Below are positions 1 through 7,017 of a DNA stretch of 11,327 nucleotides, one piece after another (positions within the stretch are counted from its first letter, which is position 1; each line of letters begins with the position of its first letter). Where the stretch lies: the NCBI GenBank assembly GCA_023257915.1, contig JALRBB010000343.1:1-11327 (forward strand). Direction: 5' to 3'. Source of the stretch: Quisquiliibacterium sp. (lineage in GTDB: Bacteria > Pseudomonadota > Gammaproteobacteria > Burkholderiales > Burkholderiaceae_E). The notes beneath the pieces are model-generated. The model had not been told where the DNA came from and ran no database searches. It saw nothing but the letters and a program-made list of their open reading frames with translations. Made by a program: the position numbers and the translations under genes.

Positions 1-63
1 AAGCGGCTCAAATTTGGATGCAAAGTCCCATCAAAGTGGCTCAGTTTTCAAAGCCAATCAACA
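1..63. mobile_element. Terminal fragment of an IS21-family element
   Basis: Read on the minus strand from base 63, this stretch starts TGTTGATT and then has the GAGCCAC core. This matches the layout of the other IS21 end in the window, which starts TGTTGATT at 9192 and has a GACCCAC core. I count about 20 identical bases in the first 29, so the two are related but probably different elements. Two direct repeats lie 33 bp apart, GCGGCTCA at 3-10 and GTGGCTCA at 36-43, each followed by a partly conserved T-rich and AAGC-like tail. Tandem terminal repeats of this kind are typical IS21-family transposase binding sites. The native acyl-CoA dehydrogenase reading resumes at about base 64, which places the junction there. 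The rest of the element lies outside the window, so its orientation and completeness are unknown. Confidence 0.65.
3..58. repeat. Two direct repeats in the left IS terminus
   Basis: Copy one begins GCGGCTCA at base 3 and copy two begins GTGGCTCA at base 36. Over 23 bases about 15 positions agree. The 33-bp spacing is nearly the same as the 34-bp spacing of the repeats in the right-hand IS21 end. They are probably binding sites for the transposase of the element lying to the left. Confidence 0.55.
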
Positions 64-1087
64 CATTCACGGCAGCCCGACGGCGGTGCTTGCCTTCGGT
101 GACAACGAAGGCGCGAAAGGCTGGCTCGTGGGCGAGGAGAACCGTGGTCTCGAATACATGTTCATCATGATGAACGCGGCGCGCTATTCGGTCGGTATTG
201 AAGGTGTGGGTCTGTGCGAGCGCGCGTACCAGCGAGCCCGCGACTATGCGCACGATCGCAAGCAGGGCGTCGAGCTCGGCGGCGCGTCGCGCGACAAGGT
301 CGCAATCGTGCGGCATCCCGACGTGCGCCGCATGTTGCTGCAGATGAAGTCGCGCACCGAGGCGCTGCGCGCCGTGGCTTGCGTGGTCGCCGCCGCGATG
401 GATGTTGCGGCCGCTCACCCCGACGAAGCAATACGGCACGAGAATCAGAGCTTCGTCGACCTGATGATTCCCGTGGTCAAGGGCTGGAGCACCGAAAGCT
501 CGGTGCTCGTAACCTCGCTCGGCGTGCAGGTGCACGGCGGTATGGGCTTCATCGAGGAGGCCGGCGCGGCGCAGCACTGGCGCGATTCGCGCATCACGCC
601 GATCTACGAAGGCACCACTGGCATCCAGGCGATAGACCTGATGGCCCGCAAGATCGCCCGTGATGGTGGCGCCGCCGCGCAGCGCGTCCTGCGCGACATG
701 GGTGCGATTCAGGAACAGCTGCTGCTTGCAGCGGATCCGGAGCTCGCCGCCGTCGCCGCGCGACTGTCGGCCGGGATCGTCGCGTTGCGCCGCTGCGTTG
801 CCTACGTGGTGGAACACTACCGCAGCGATGCCAAAAGCGTGGCAGCCGGTGCGGTCCCGCTACTGGAACTGTTCGGCATCGTCGCTGGCGGATGGCAACT
901 GGCGCGTGCGGCACTCGCGGCGCGCAAGGGGTTGCTGCAAGGCAGTGGCGACCCGGGCTTCCTTCGCGCCAAACTGTTGACCGCGCGCTTTTACGCCGAT
1001 CACGTCCTCGCGCAGGCGCCTGGCCTGGCGGAGACGGTGGTAAACGGCGCAGCAGCGGTGCTCGCCTATACGGATGATCAGTTCTGA
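14..1087 (+). pseudogene. Acyl-CoA dehydrogenase, 5'-truncated by an IS end
   Basis: This is the C-terminal part of a flavin-dependent acyl-CoA dehydrogenase, which would oxidise an acyl-CoA to the 2,3-enoyl-CoA and pass electrons to ETF. Native homology begins near base 64 (IHGSPTAV, then FGDNEGA). The frame stays open back to a TTG at 14, but those 17 codons are IS sequence and have no Shine-Dalgarno (SD) site. What remains is the C-terminal helical domain with VHGGMGF (ORF residues 173-179) and PIYEGTTGIQ, whose E199 is the expected catalytic base. A further C-terminal domain of about 140 residues follows, of the Acyl-CoA_dh_C type (PF12806-like) seen in the ~590-residue DmdC/FadE-like subgroup. 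The N-terminal and middle domains that carry much of the FAD and substrate site are missing. It is therefore most likely a non-functional remnant. It lies 111 bp upstream of the thiolase on the same strand, which suggests a former beta-oxidation-like operon. The original substrate is unknown. Confidence 0.85.
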
Positions 1088-1144
1088 ACGACTGACACCG
1101 ACGCGGGCGACTACAAGCTTGGCGGACGCATGGGATCAGTTTGA

Positions 1145-1173
1145 TTGATATTACAAGAAGATTGTCGTACCAT
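1145..1173 (+). promoter_or_regulatory. Candidate promoter upstream of the thiolase
   Basis: TTGATA (1145-1150, five of six to the sigma-70 -35 box) is followed after 17 bp by TACCAT (1168-1173, four of six to the -10 box). This lies about 25 bp upstream of the thiolase ATG, in an AT-richer patch of the 111-bp gap. The -10 region contains GTACCAT, which also occurs on the minus strand in the candidate MarR operator at 3095-3109. This might be a half-site, but a 7-base match can arise by chance. Confidence 0.35.
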
Positions 1174-1198
1174 TGCGAATCTGATACTGGAGCAACGC

Positions 1199-2449
1199 AT
1201 GTCCGAAGCGGTCTACATCCTCGGAACCTTCTCCACGCCTTTCCGGCGTTGGCCCGACAAGGGTTTCAAGGAGCTCACGCGCGACGCCTACCTCTGCGCG
1301 GTGCAGGATGCTGGGCTGGCCGATCCGCAGGTGATCGAGGCCGCGTGGTTCGGCAATTGCGTGATGCACTACTGGGGCCAGCCTCTGGTGCGCGGCAACG
1401 TCGCGTTCATCCCGCTGGTGCGCGATGGTGTGTTCCGGGACCGTGCTCCGGTGGTGAACGTCGAGGGTGCATGCGCGACTGGCAGCCTTGCGCTGAACGG
1501 CGCGTACAAGGAGATCCGTGCCGGTGACGCCGACGTGACCATCGCGGTCGGCGTGGAGAAGCTCTACGACGCGAAGAATCCCGCTGCGATCCTGCAGGAG
1601 TTCGGCAAGGGCGCCGACCAGCTGAACCCGGAGGAGTGGATCGCGCACTACACGCGCATCGGCGAGCAACTGGGCCAACCTTTTGAGATGGGTGCCGATC
1701 GATCCGCGGCCATGGACACGTACTCCATGCAGGCGCGCCTCCACATGAATCTCTACGGAACCACGCGCGAACAGATTGCAGCCGCCTGCGCAAAGAGCCA
1801 CACCAACGGCAGTCTCAACCCGTTGGCGCAATACCGCTTCGCGATGACGCCCGAACAGGTCCTCGCCGATCGGATGGTGTCCGATCCGCTGACGCGCGCG
1901 ATGTGCGCACCAGTCGGCGACGGTGCCGCGGCCGTCATCCTCTGTTCCGAGCGGTTCCTGAAGCAACAGCCCGCGCGCGTGCGCGAGCGGGCTGTGAAAA
2001 TCCGGGCGCTGACGTTGTCCGGCGGCAAGTACCGCGGAGAGCGTGAGCCGGGCCTGTCCCGGGCCGCTGCCGATCGCGCGTACGAACTTGCAGGCTTGCG
2101 ACCCGAGGATATCGATCTCGCAGAGGTTCACGATGCGACCTCGTTTTGCGAGGTCTATCAAACTGAGATGTTGCGCTTCTGCCCCGAAGGACAGGGTGGT
2201 CCTTTCGCCGCTTCGGGCGCGAGCGCGATCGACGGGAAGATCGCGATCAATCCGTCAGGTGGTCTTGTGTCGAAGGGGCATCCCATTGGCGCGACGGGGC
2301 TGTCGATGTGCCACGAAGTGATCAGCCAACTACGTGGTGAAAGCGGCGAGCGGCAAGTACGCGATGCGCGGATCGGCCTGCAGCAGAATGGCGGCGGCAT
2401 CATCGGCCTGGAAGAGGCGGTGTGCGCGGTCGCGATCTACGAGCGCTAG
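1199..2449 (+). CDS. Thiolase family protein (SCP2/lipid-transfer type)
   Basis: A 416-residue thiolase-fold enzyme, probably a CoA-dependent acyltransferase that cleaves or forms a 3-oxoacyl-CoA. The frame is open from 1145, but ATG 1199 is preferred. It gives the family-typical opening MSEAVYILGTFSTPF and has TGGAG a few bases upstream. The nucleophilic cysteine is C92 in EGACATGS. The conserved NPSGGLVSKGHPIGATG segment carries H361, and EVHDAT carries H311. The C-terminal loop reads LQQNGGG, like the QHN-G loop of SCP2 thiolases, and lacks the CxG cysteine of classical thiolases. The HDCF cysteine of SCP2 thiolases is alanine or threonine here (HDAT). Partners of this family often include a DUF35/OB-fold protein, and none is visible. 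It follows the acyl-CoA dehydrogenase remnant, and its stop overlaps the convergent marR stop. Alternative roles are a non-thiolytic condensing enzyme or a retro-aldolase like the Ltp proteins of steroid degradation. Family certain, substrate unknown. Confidence 0.9.
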   Translation: MSEAVYILGTFSTPFRRWPDKGFKELTRDAYLCAVQDAGLADPQVIEAAWFGNCVMHYWGQPLVRGNVAFIPLVRDGVFRDRAPVVNVEGACATGSLALNGAYKEIRAGDADVTIAVGVEKLYDAKNPAAILQEFGKGADQLNPEEWIAHYTRIGEQLGQPFEMGADRSAAMDTYSMQARLHMNLYGTTREQIAAACAKSHTNGSLNPLAQYRFAMTPEQVLADRMVSDPLTRAMCAPVGDGAAAVILCSERFLKQQPARVRERAVKIRALTLSGGKYRGEREPGLSRAAADRAYELAGLRPEDIDLAEVHDATSFCEVYQTEMLRFCPEGQGGPFAASGASAIDGKIAINPSGGLVSKGHPIGATGLSMCHEVISQLRGESGERQVRDARIGLQQNGGGIIGLEEAVCAVAIYER

Positions 2450-2991
2450 ACGGACTCCGTAGGATCGTCGAGTTCGGTGAGGCGCCGCACCCAGTCGCGG
2501 CGGTGTCGGTCCAGCATGGACGTCATAACCTTGAAGTAGCTGTCGATGTCCTGCTGCGTCACGCTGTCATAAGCGGCTTGGAAACGATTCCTCTGCCCGC
2601 CCGAGACGAACTCCAGCAGCTTGTCTCCTTTGCGTGAGCAGTAGAGCTGCTTCACGCGGCCGTCCGTCGGGGATGCGCGCGTGAGGAGGTAGCCCGCTTT
2701 TGCCAGCTGCCGCATTGGTGCCTGGATGTTCTGGTGCCTCACGCCCAGAACGGCGAGCAATTCGCTGACCGTGAGGCCAGGAGCGAAGTGTGCGAAGTAG
2801 AGGATTCGGTGGTGCACGCGACCCATCGACTTCTGGGCAAGGCGCGCATCTGCGTCTTCGCTAATGCTCAGCTGCACCATGAAATGCAGCACCAACCCCG
2901 TATGAACCAGGCGCTTCTTTTCCGCGGCGACTCCGGCCGCATCCCCGCCAGTGTGTCCCCTGCCGATGCATGCGCCTTGACTGCGATCCAT
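2446..2991 (-). CDS. MarR-family transcriptional regulator
   Basis: A 181-residue winged-helix regulator. The core begins near residue 33 (LVLHFMVQLS), and the DNA-binding helices span about 73-102 (LTVSELLAVLGVRHQNIQ then LAKAGYL). The wing at about 105-123 contains the family D-x-R motif (D110, R112). The C-terminal helix (about 145-170) would complete the dimer interface. MarR proteins are usually dimeric repressors released by aromatic carboxylates or their CoA esters. The gene is divergent from the LIV operon, and a perfect inverted repeat lies in the shared upstream region, so it probably controls that operon and perhaps itself. No good SD precedes ATG 2991, and the first ~30 residues look non-conserved. 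The true start could therefore be internal, for example M38. Its stop shares CTAG with the thiolase stop. Confidence 0.88.
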   Translation of the reverse strand: MDRSQGACIGRGHTGGDAAGVAAEKKRLVHTGLVLHFMVQLSISEDADARLAQKSMGRVHHRILYFAHFAPGLTVSELLAVLGVRHQNIQAPMRQLAKAGYLLTRASPTDGRVKQLYCSRKGDKLLEFVSGGQRNRFQAAYDSVTQQDIDSYFKVMTSMLDRHRRDWVRRLTELDDPTESV

Positions 2992-3094
2992 GGCGTTGAG
3001 TCTAGACCACCCTCTCAGCGCTTGCTAAAAGCGGCTGCGCGCATGCTCTTGCCTTGGGACTTACCCCTAGCAGCCGGCACGCGCGTTTACTGCA

Positions 3095-3109
3095 ACCATC
3101 TTTGATGGT
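3095..3109. promoter_or_regulatory. Candidate MarR operator (inverted repeat)
   Basis: ACCATC-TTT-GATGGT is a perfect inverted repeat with 6-bp arms and a 3-bp centre. It ends 9 bp before the -35 box of the livK promoter and starts about 100 bp upstream of the marR ATG. The size, symmetry and divergent setting suit a MarR dimer site. Its placement just upstream of the -35 would fit either repression by steric block or activation. The link to this regulator is inferred from position only. Confidence 0.5.
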
Positions 3110-3118
3110 ACAACCTTA

Positions 3119-3147
3119 TTGACAGAAATAATTCGGGTCACTAACCT
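3119..3147 (+). promoter_or_regulatory. Promoter of the LIV-type transporter operon
   Basis: A perfect -35 box TTGACA (3119-3124) is followed after 17 bp by TAACCT (3142-3147, four of six to the -10 consensus) in the AT-richest part of the gap. Transcription would start near 3154, leaving a leader of about 45 bases. The leader carries AGGAG (3189-3193), correctly spaced before ATG 3199. Confidence 0.6.
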
Positions 3148-3198
3148 CGATTCGCCTTTGCCCAGGTCCGGTCTGGGCGACACAACACAGGAGACAAC

Positions 3199-4362
3199 AT
3201 GAGACACGCATTTCGCTTGGCACTTGCAGCGGCCGCGTTCGCGTGCTCGCTCGCCGCGACGGCGCAGCAGCAGCAGCCTTTCAGGATCGGGGCAGTCCTC
3301 CCGCTCAGTGGCGCCTTCGGTGTGTTCGGCCAGAACATGAAGCGCGGGGTCGAGTTCGCCATCCAGGAGCGCGGCGGCAAAGTCCTGGGCCGGCCCATCG
3401 AGGTGGTCTGGGAGGACTCGGAGACCAAGCCGCAGGTGGCCGTGCAGAAGACATCGCGGCTTATCGCGTCCGGAGTTGACGTGCTCTTCGGAGCCGCCAG
3501 CTCGGGCGAAACAATCGCCATGATGCCCTTGGCTGCCCAGGCTAAGGTCCCGCACCTGGTGACGATGTCGGCCGACGATCGCATCACGGGGACGAACAAG
3601 ACGCGCTACACGTTCCGCACGTCGAACAACTTGGCGATGGAGAACGTCATGGTCGCCGAGCAGGTCAAGGCCTTGGGGCTGAAGAAGGTTTATGGCGTTG
3701 CTGCCGACGTCGGCACCACGCGCGAAGGATGGAATGACATTCGGGCGCTGCTCACCAAGGAAGGGGTGCAGATCGCCGGAGAGGATTTCCCCCCACTGGG
3801 CAGCAAGGACTACTCGGTAATCATCGACAAGGTACTGAAGTCGGGTGCCGACACGGTCGTGGTCGTCGCCGCAGGAAACGATGCGATCGGCTTCGTCAAG
3901 CAGAGTCACGAAGTCGGGCTTGGCAAGAAGGTCAAGATCATGGGGCCGGTGCTTCTCGACGACACGCTTGCTCGAGCCGTGGGCCCTGGCGCCGAGGGTG
4001 TCATGTCGGCCCAGCGCTACCACGCAAGTCTGCAGAACCCCTCAAACCAGAAGTTTGTCGAGGCTTACAGGAAGAAGTACGGCGAGCCGCCGGATTGGGT
4101 GGCTGGAGAGGCCTACGACGGCCTGTCGTGGTTCCTGAGCGTCGTCGAGCAAACCAGAAGCAATGACCGGGAGAAGTGGGTCGATGCTTTCGCGCAGTCG
4201 AGCTGGCCGAGCTCCATTGAAGGCGGTAAGGCCATGCGAGTGTGCGACCACCAAGCGGCGCAGGGCGGTATCTGGGGCGAGGGTACCAAGCCGGGCAGCG
4301 ATTACCCCGTGCGGGTTGTTCGCCAGGTTCCCAGCAGCACTGTCTTCACCGCATGCAAGTAA
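3199..4362 (+). CDS. livK-like: LIV-type ABC transporter substrate-binding protein
   Basis: A 387-residue periplasmic binding protein of the type I (Peripla_BP_6) fold that would deliver substrate to the LivHM permease. A Sec signal peptide is clear: basic start (MRHAFR), hydrophobic run to about residue 20, and probable cleavage after ATA at 22. The mature protein begins with the typical IGAVLPLSGAFGVFG (about 30-44). The SSGET segment (101-105) and YDG (306-308) are where ligand-contacting residues usually lie. The C-terminus has C349 and C386, which could form a disulfide. AGGAG lies 5 bp before the start. It is the first gene of the five-gene importer operon and is divergent from marR. 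Members of this family often bind aromatic or other carboxylates as well as amino acids. The catabolic neighbours suggest such a ligand, but none can be assigned from sequence alone. Confidence 0.93.
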   Translation: MRHAFRLALAAAAFACSLAATAQQQQPFRIGAVLPLSGAFGVFGQNMKRGVEFAIQERGGKVLGRPIEVVWEDSETKPQVAVQKTSRLIASGVDVLFGAASSGETIAMMPLAAQAKVPHLVTMSADDRITGTNKTRYTFRTSNNLAMENVMVAEQVKALGLKKVYGVAADVGTTREGWNDIRALLTKEGVQIAGEDFPPLGSKDYSVIIDKVLKSGADTVVVVAAGNDAIGFVKQSHEVGLGKKVKIMGPVLLDDTLARAVGPGAEGVMSAQRYHASLQNPSNQKFVEAYRKKYGEPPDWVAGEAYDGLSWFLSVVEQTRSNDREKWVDAFAQSSWPSSIEGGKAMRVCDHQAAQGGIWGEGTKPGSDYPVRVVRQVPSSTVFTACK

Positions 4363-4382
4363 CGGAAGCCGGCCGGCTTCCG
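4363..4382 (+). promoter_or_regulatory. Perfect 20-bp palindrome between livK and livH
   Basis: CGGAAGCCGGCCGGCTTCCG is fully self-complementary and begins one base after the livK stop. It ends 15 bp before the livH start. As RNA it can form a stable GC-rich hairpin. No T-run follows, so it is not a classical intrinsic terminator. In binding-protein operons such hairpins commonly protect the 3' end of the binding-protein mRNA and reduce expression of the downstream permease genes. That role is inferred here. Confidence 0.6.
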
Positions 4383-4397
4383 GTCTGACGAGCACCC

Positions 4398-5255
4398 ATG
4401 GCTCTTACGCTCATCGGTCTGAGCATTGGACTGCTGCTGTTCCTGGTGGCTGCTGGACTGACACTGATATTCGGTCTGCTCGGGGTCATCAACTTCGCCC
4501 ACGGTGCTTTCTACATGCTTGGTGCGTACATCGGGTACCAAGCCGTGGCGAGCACCGGCAGCTTCTGGCTGGCGTTGGCTTTGACCCCGCTCATCGTCCT
4601 GCCGGCAGGCGCTCTGCTGGAGCGGGTGCTGCTCCGCCCGCTCTATGCCAAGCCGCATGCCCAGCAATTGGTGATGACGTTCGGGCTCATTCTTGTCATG
4701 GAAGAGGCCGCGCGCATGGTTTGGGGGCTTGGCTACCTTCGCGTTTCGCCCCCGGCTGCTCTGGCAGGTACGACGGAAATCTTCGGCAGCTACATCGGCG
4801 ACTACCGGATCTTCGCGTGTGTCGTGGCGGCCGTCGTCGCAGCCGGGCTATTGCTGGGCCTCGAGCGTACGTCGCTGGGCGCGACCATCCGCGCCGCGGC
4901 GGCGAACCCGCGCATGCTTTCTTGCCTGGGGGCCGACGTGAACCGTCTCCGCATGTGGACGTTCGGCGGTGGAACCGCTCTGGCGGCGTTCGCCGGCGTA
5001 CTTGTATCGCCCCTGGTTCCCATTGATTCCGGGATGGCAATTACCGTGATCACGGACTGCTTCGTCGTGATCGTTGTCGGAGGTTTGGGAAATGCGCGGG
5101 GAGCTATCGCGGCGTCGCTGCTCGTCGGCTTGCTTCGCGCTTTCGGCCAGCAGTTCGCGGCGGAGTGGGTTGATGTGGCCACCTATGGGCTGCTGATATT
5201 CACGCTGCTTATCCGGCCGGCGGGGCTTTTCAACCAAAGGACGCGAACAGCATGA
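4398..5255 (+). CDS. livH-like: LIV-type ABC transporter permease LivH
   Basis: A 285-residue inner-membrane protein made mostly of hydrophobic helices. The N-terminal signature (FGLLGVINFAHGAFYMLGAYIGY, about 25-47) is the classic LivH pattern. The cytoplasmic coupling loop that contacts the ATPases is around 155-190 (LERTSLGATIRAAAANPRMLSCLGADV). The tail TLLIRPAGLF near 269-278 is also typical. Length is as expected. The SD before ATG 4398 is weak (GACGAG), so translation may depend on coupling or be kept low after the upstream hairpin. Its TGA overlaps the livM ATG (ATGA), implying translational coupling. It would pair with LivM to form the translocation pore. Confidence 0.93.
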   Translation: MALTLIGLSIGLLLFLVAAGLTLIFGLLGVINFAHGAFYMLGAYIGYQAVASTGSFWLALALTPLIVLPAGALLERVLLRPLYAKPHAQQLVMTFGLILVMEEAARMVWGLGYLRVSPPAALAGTTEIFGSYIGDYRIFACVVAAVVAAGLLLGLERTSLGATIRAAAANPRMLSCLGADVNRLRMWTFGGGTALAAFAGVLVSPLVPIDSGMAITVITDCFVVIVVGGLGNARGAIAASLLVGLLRAFGQQFAAEWVDVATYGLLIFTLLIRPAGLFNQRTRTA

Positions 5256-6265
5256 AGCCGGCCAGTCCGTCTGTCGGCAACTGCTCAGCCGAACCTCAAG
5301 CCCCGAGTTCTCTCGGGCATTCGTTCGGAAAAAGGGCCACGCTCACCGCGGCCGCTCTCCTCGCGATGGCAGCTCTTTCCGCGGCCATCGCGCCGCCGGC
5401 AGTCCACTACTTCCTTACCTCCGCGGCGATCTGGGCGATTTTTGCGCTCGGGTTCGACCTTGCTTTCGGAGTGGCCGGACTGTTGTCCTTCGGGCATTCG
5501 GTCTTCTTCGCTGCGGGCGGCTATCTGGCTGCGCTGCTGACGATGCTTGCCGGGATTCCGATGTCGGGGGCCATCCCTTTGGCCGGCCTGTCCGCCGGAA
5601 TATTGGCTGCGCTTGTCGGCATGCTCGCCCTGCGGATGTCGGGCGTCTATCTGGGCCTGACTACGTTGGCGGTCTCGCAACTTTTCGAGACGCTGGTCGC
5701 CGTGCGACTCCGCGCGTACACCGGTGGAATGGAGGGGCTGGTCGGCGTCGCACGGCCGGCGATCTTCGGGCACGTACTCGACGACGACCGGTCCTATTTT
5801 CTGTTTGTCTTCGCCATCTTCATGATGGTGCTGGGCGCCAGCGCCTTGCTGCGCCAGTCACACTGGGGGCGCGGGCTGGTCGCGATGCGAATCAACGAAG
5901 TTCGAGCGCAGCAACTGGGCTTCAACACCCTGCGATTGAAGATCAGTGCCTTCGCGGCGTCTGGGGCGATCAGTGGCGTAGCCGGCGCGCTGCTGGCGTC
6001 ACTGATGAGATTCGTCAATCCCGAGATCCTCAGCTGGACGATCTCGGGCGATGTCCTGATCGCCACTCTGATCGGTGGCGCGGGAACGCTCCTTGGCCCC
6101 GCCTTGGGAGCCTTGCTGATGTCGTGCTTGCGCGAAGTGCTGGGTGGGATGACAACACACTGGCACGGATTGCTCGGCGTGGTCCTCATCGTCTTTACTT
6201 TGTGGGTGCCGAATGGACTCGCGCCTGCGGTCCAGGGTCTGGTGCGCAAGCTGCGTAACGGATGA
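5252..6265 (+). CDS. livM-like: LIV-type ABC transporter permease LivM
   Basis: A 337-residue inner-membrane permease, the partner of LivH. About 27 polar N-terminal residues precede the first hydrophobic helix. Then come the LivM signatures FALGFDLAFGVAGLLSFGHSVF (about 64-85), TGGMEGL (157-163), and the coupling loop SHWGRGLVAMRINEVRAQQLG (about 203-223) followed by FAASGAISGVAGAL. AAAGGACG precedes the ATG at a suitable distance. The start overlaps the livH stop by 4 nt, and the stop overlaps the livG start by 4 nt. This is a tightly coupled operon. Confidence 0.93.
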   Translation: MKPASPSVGNCSAEPQAPSSLGHSFGKRATLTAAALLAMAALSAAIAPPAVHYFLTSAAIWAIFALGFDLAFGVAGLLSFGHSVFFAAGGYLAALLTMLAGIPMSGAIPLAGLSAGILAALVGMLALRMSGVYLGLTTLAVSQLFETLVAVRLRAYTGGMEGLVGVARPAIFGHVLDDDRSYFLFVFAIFMMVLGASALLRQSHWGRGLVAMRINEVRAQQLGFNTLRLKISAFAASGAISGVAGALLASLMRFVNPEILSWTISGDVLIATLIGGAGTLLGPALGALLMSCLREVLGGMTTHWHGLLGVVLIVFTLWVPNGLAPAVQGLVRKLRNG

Positions 6266-7017
6266 TGAGCGCATCACTCCCCATCCTGAGCGCCAGCCGT
6301 CTCCGCGTTGCATTCGGAACTTTCCTTGCGGTGAACGATTTCAGTGCCGACTTTGAACACGGCCGGCGCTACGCCCTCATCGGACCGAACGGGGCCGGGA
6401 AGACAACGCTGCTCAACGCGCTCTCGGGACGCCAGCGGGTAACATCAGGCTGCGTGCAGTTGTCCGGCGAGGACATCACGCACTTGCCTGCTCACCGTCG
6501 CTTGACCGCTGGAATAGGCCGCAGTTTCCAGATCGTGAACATATTCTTCGGCTTGACGGTATTCGAGAACCTGTGTCTTGCGGTGCAGGGAGCGCGCTAT
6601 GGTGGGCGGCAACCCTGGACACGTCTCGCAGCGGGCGACCGGGAGGTCCAGCAAGCGGCCCAAGAGCTGGCGGAGCAGGTCGGGCTTCAATCGATGTGCA
6701 ACGCGCTTGCTTCCACGCTGTCGCACGGCGATCAGCGCGCACTCGAGCTGGCGCTCGCATTGGCTTCCAATCCGCGCGTGCTCCTGCTGGACGAGCCCCT
6801 GGCCGGCGTCGGACACGGACGCATCGCGGAGACTCTGCGCCTCATCGAGGGAGCCTCGCACGGGCGCACCGTGTTGATGGTGGAGCACAACATCGAGGCG
6901 GTGATGAATTTCGCCGAAGAGATTCTGGTGCTGGAGGCCGGCGCCCTGTTGGCGCGGGGCACCCCGGATCAGATCCGATCCGATTCGAAAGTGCGCCGCG
7001 CTTATCTGGGGGACTGA
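6262..7017 (+). CDS. livG-like: LIV-type ABC transporter ATP-binding protein LivG
   Basis: A 251-residue cytoplasmic ATPase of the importer. Walker A is GPNGAGKTT (41-49), the Q-loop is Q90 in RSFQ, the ABC signature is LSHGDQR (153-159, the LivG form), Walker B is VLLLDEP (173-179, catalytic E178), and the switch histidine is H209 in VEHN. All catalytic elements are intact. It begins ATGATG at 6262, overlapping the livM stop. The second ATG at 6265 is a possible alternative start. Confidence 0.93.
   Translation: MMSASLPILSASRLRVAFGTFLAVNDFSADFEHGRRYALIGPNGAGKTTLLNALSGRQRVTSGCVQLSGEDITHLPAHRRLTAGIGRSFQIVNIFFGLTVFENLCLAVQGARYGGRQPWTRLAAGDREVQQAAQELAEQVGLQSMCNALASTLSHGDQRALELALALASNPRVLLLDEPLAGVGHGRIAETLRLIEGASHGRTVLMVEHNIEAVMNFAEEILVLEAGALLARGTPDQIRSDSKVRRAYLGD

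Noticed and set aside
41..817. 258-residue minus-strand reading frame over the acyl-CoA dehydrogenase
   Set aside because: It is an antisense shadow of a GC-rich gene. The protein is rich in Arg, His and Ala, has no recognisable domain, and the plus strand has clear homology.
1151..2161. 336-residue minus-strand frame inside the thiolase gene
   Set aside because: Codon-mirror artefact of high-GC coding DNA. No motif, and the sense strand has catalytic residues in place.
3067..4023. 318-residue minus-strand frame over livK and the promoter region
   Set aside because: Low-complexity His/Arg/Asp-rich translation, conflicting with an intact signal-peptide-bearing gene on the plus strand.
4363..4382. 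Rho-independent terminator after livK
   Set aside because: The hairpin is perfect but no U-rich tail follows, and the operon clearly continues.
6573..7016. A longer N-terminal extension of LivF into livG
   Set aside because: The extra 148 codons lie entirely inside livG and are Arg/Gly/Ala-rich. ATG 7017 gives the family-typical start and a coupled TGATG junction.
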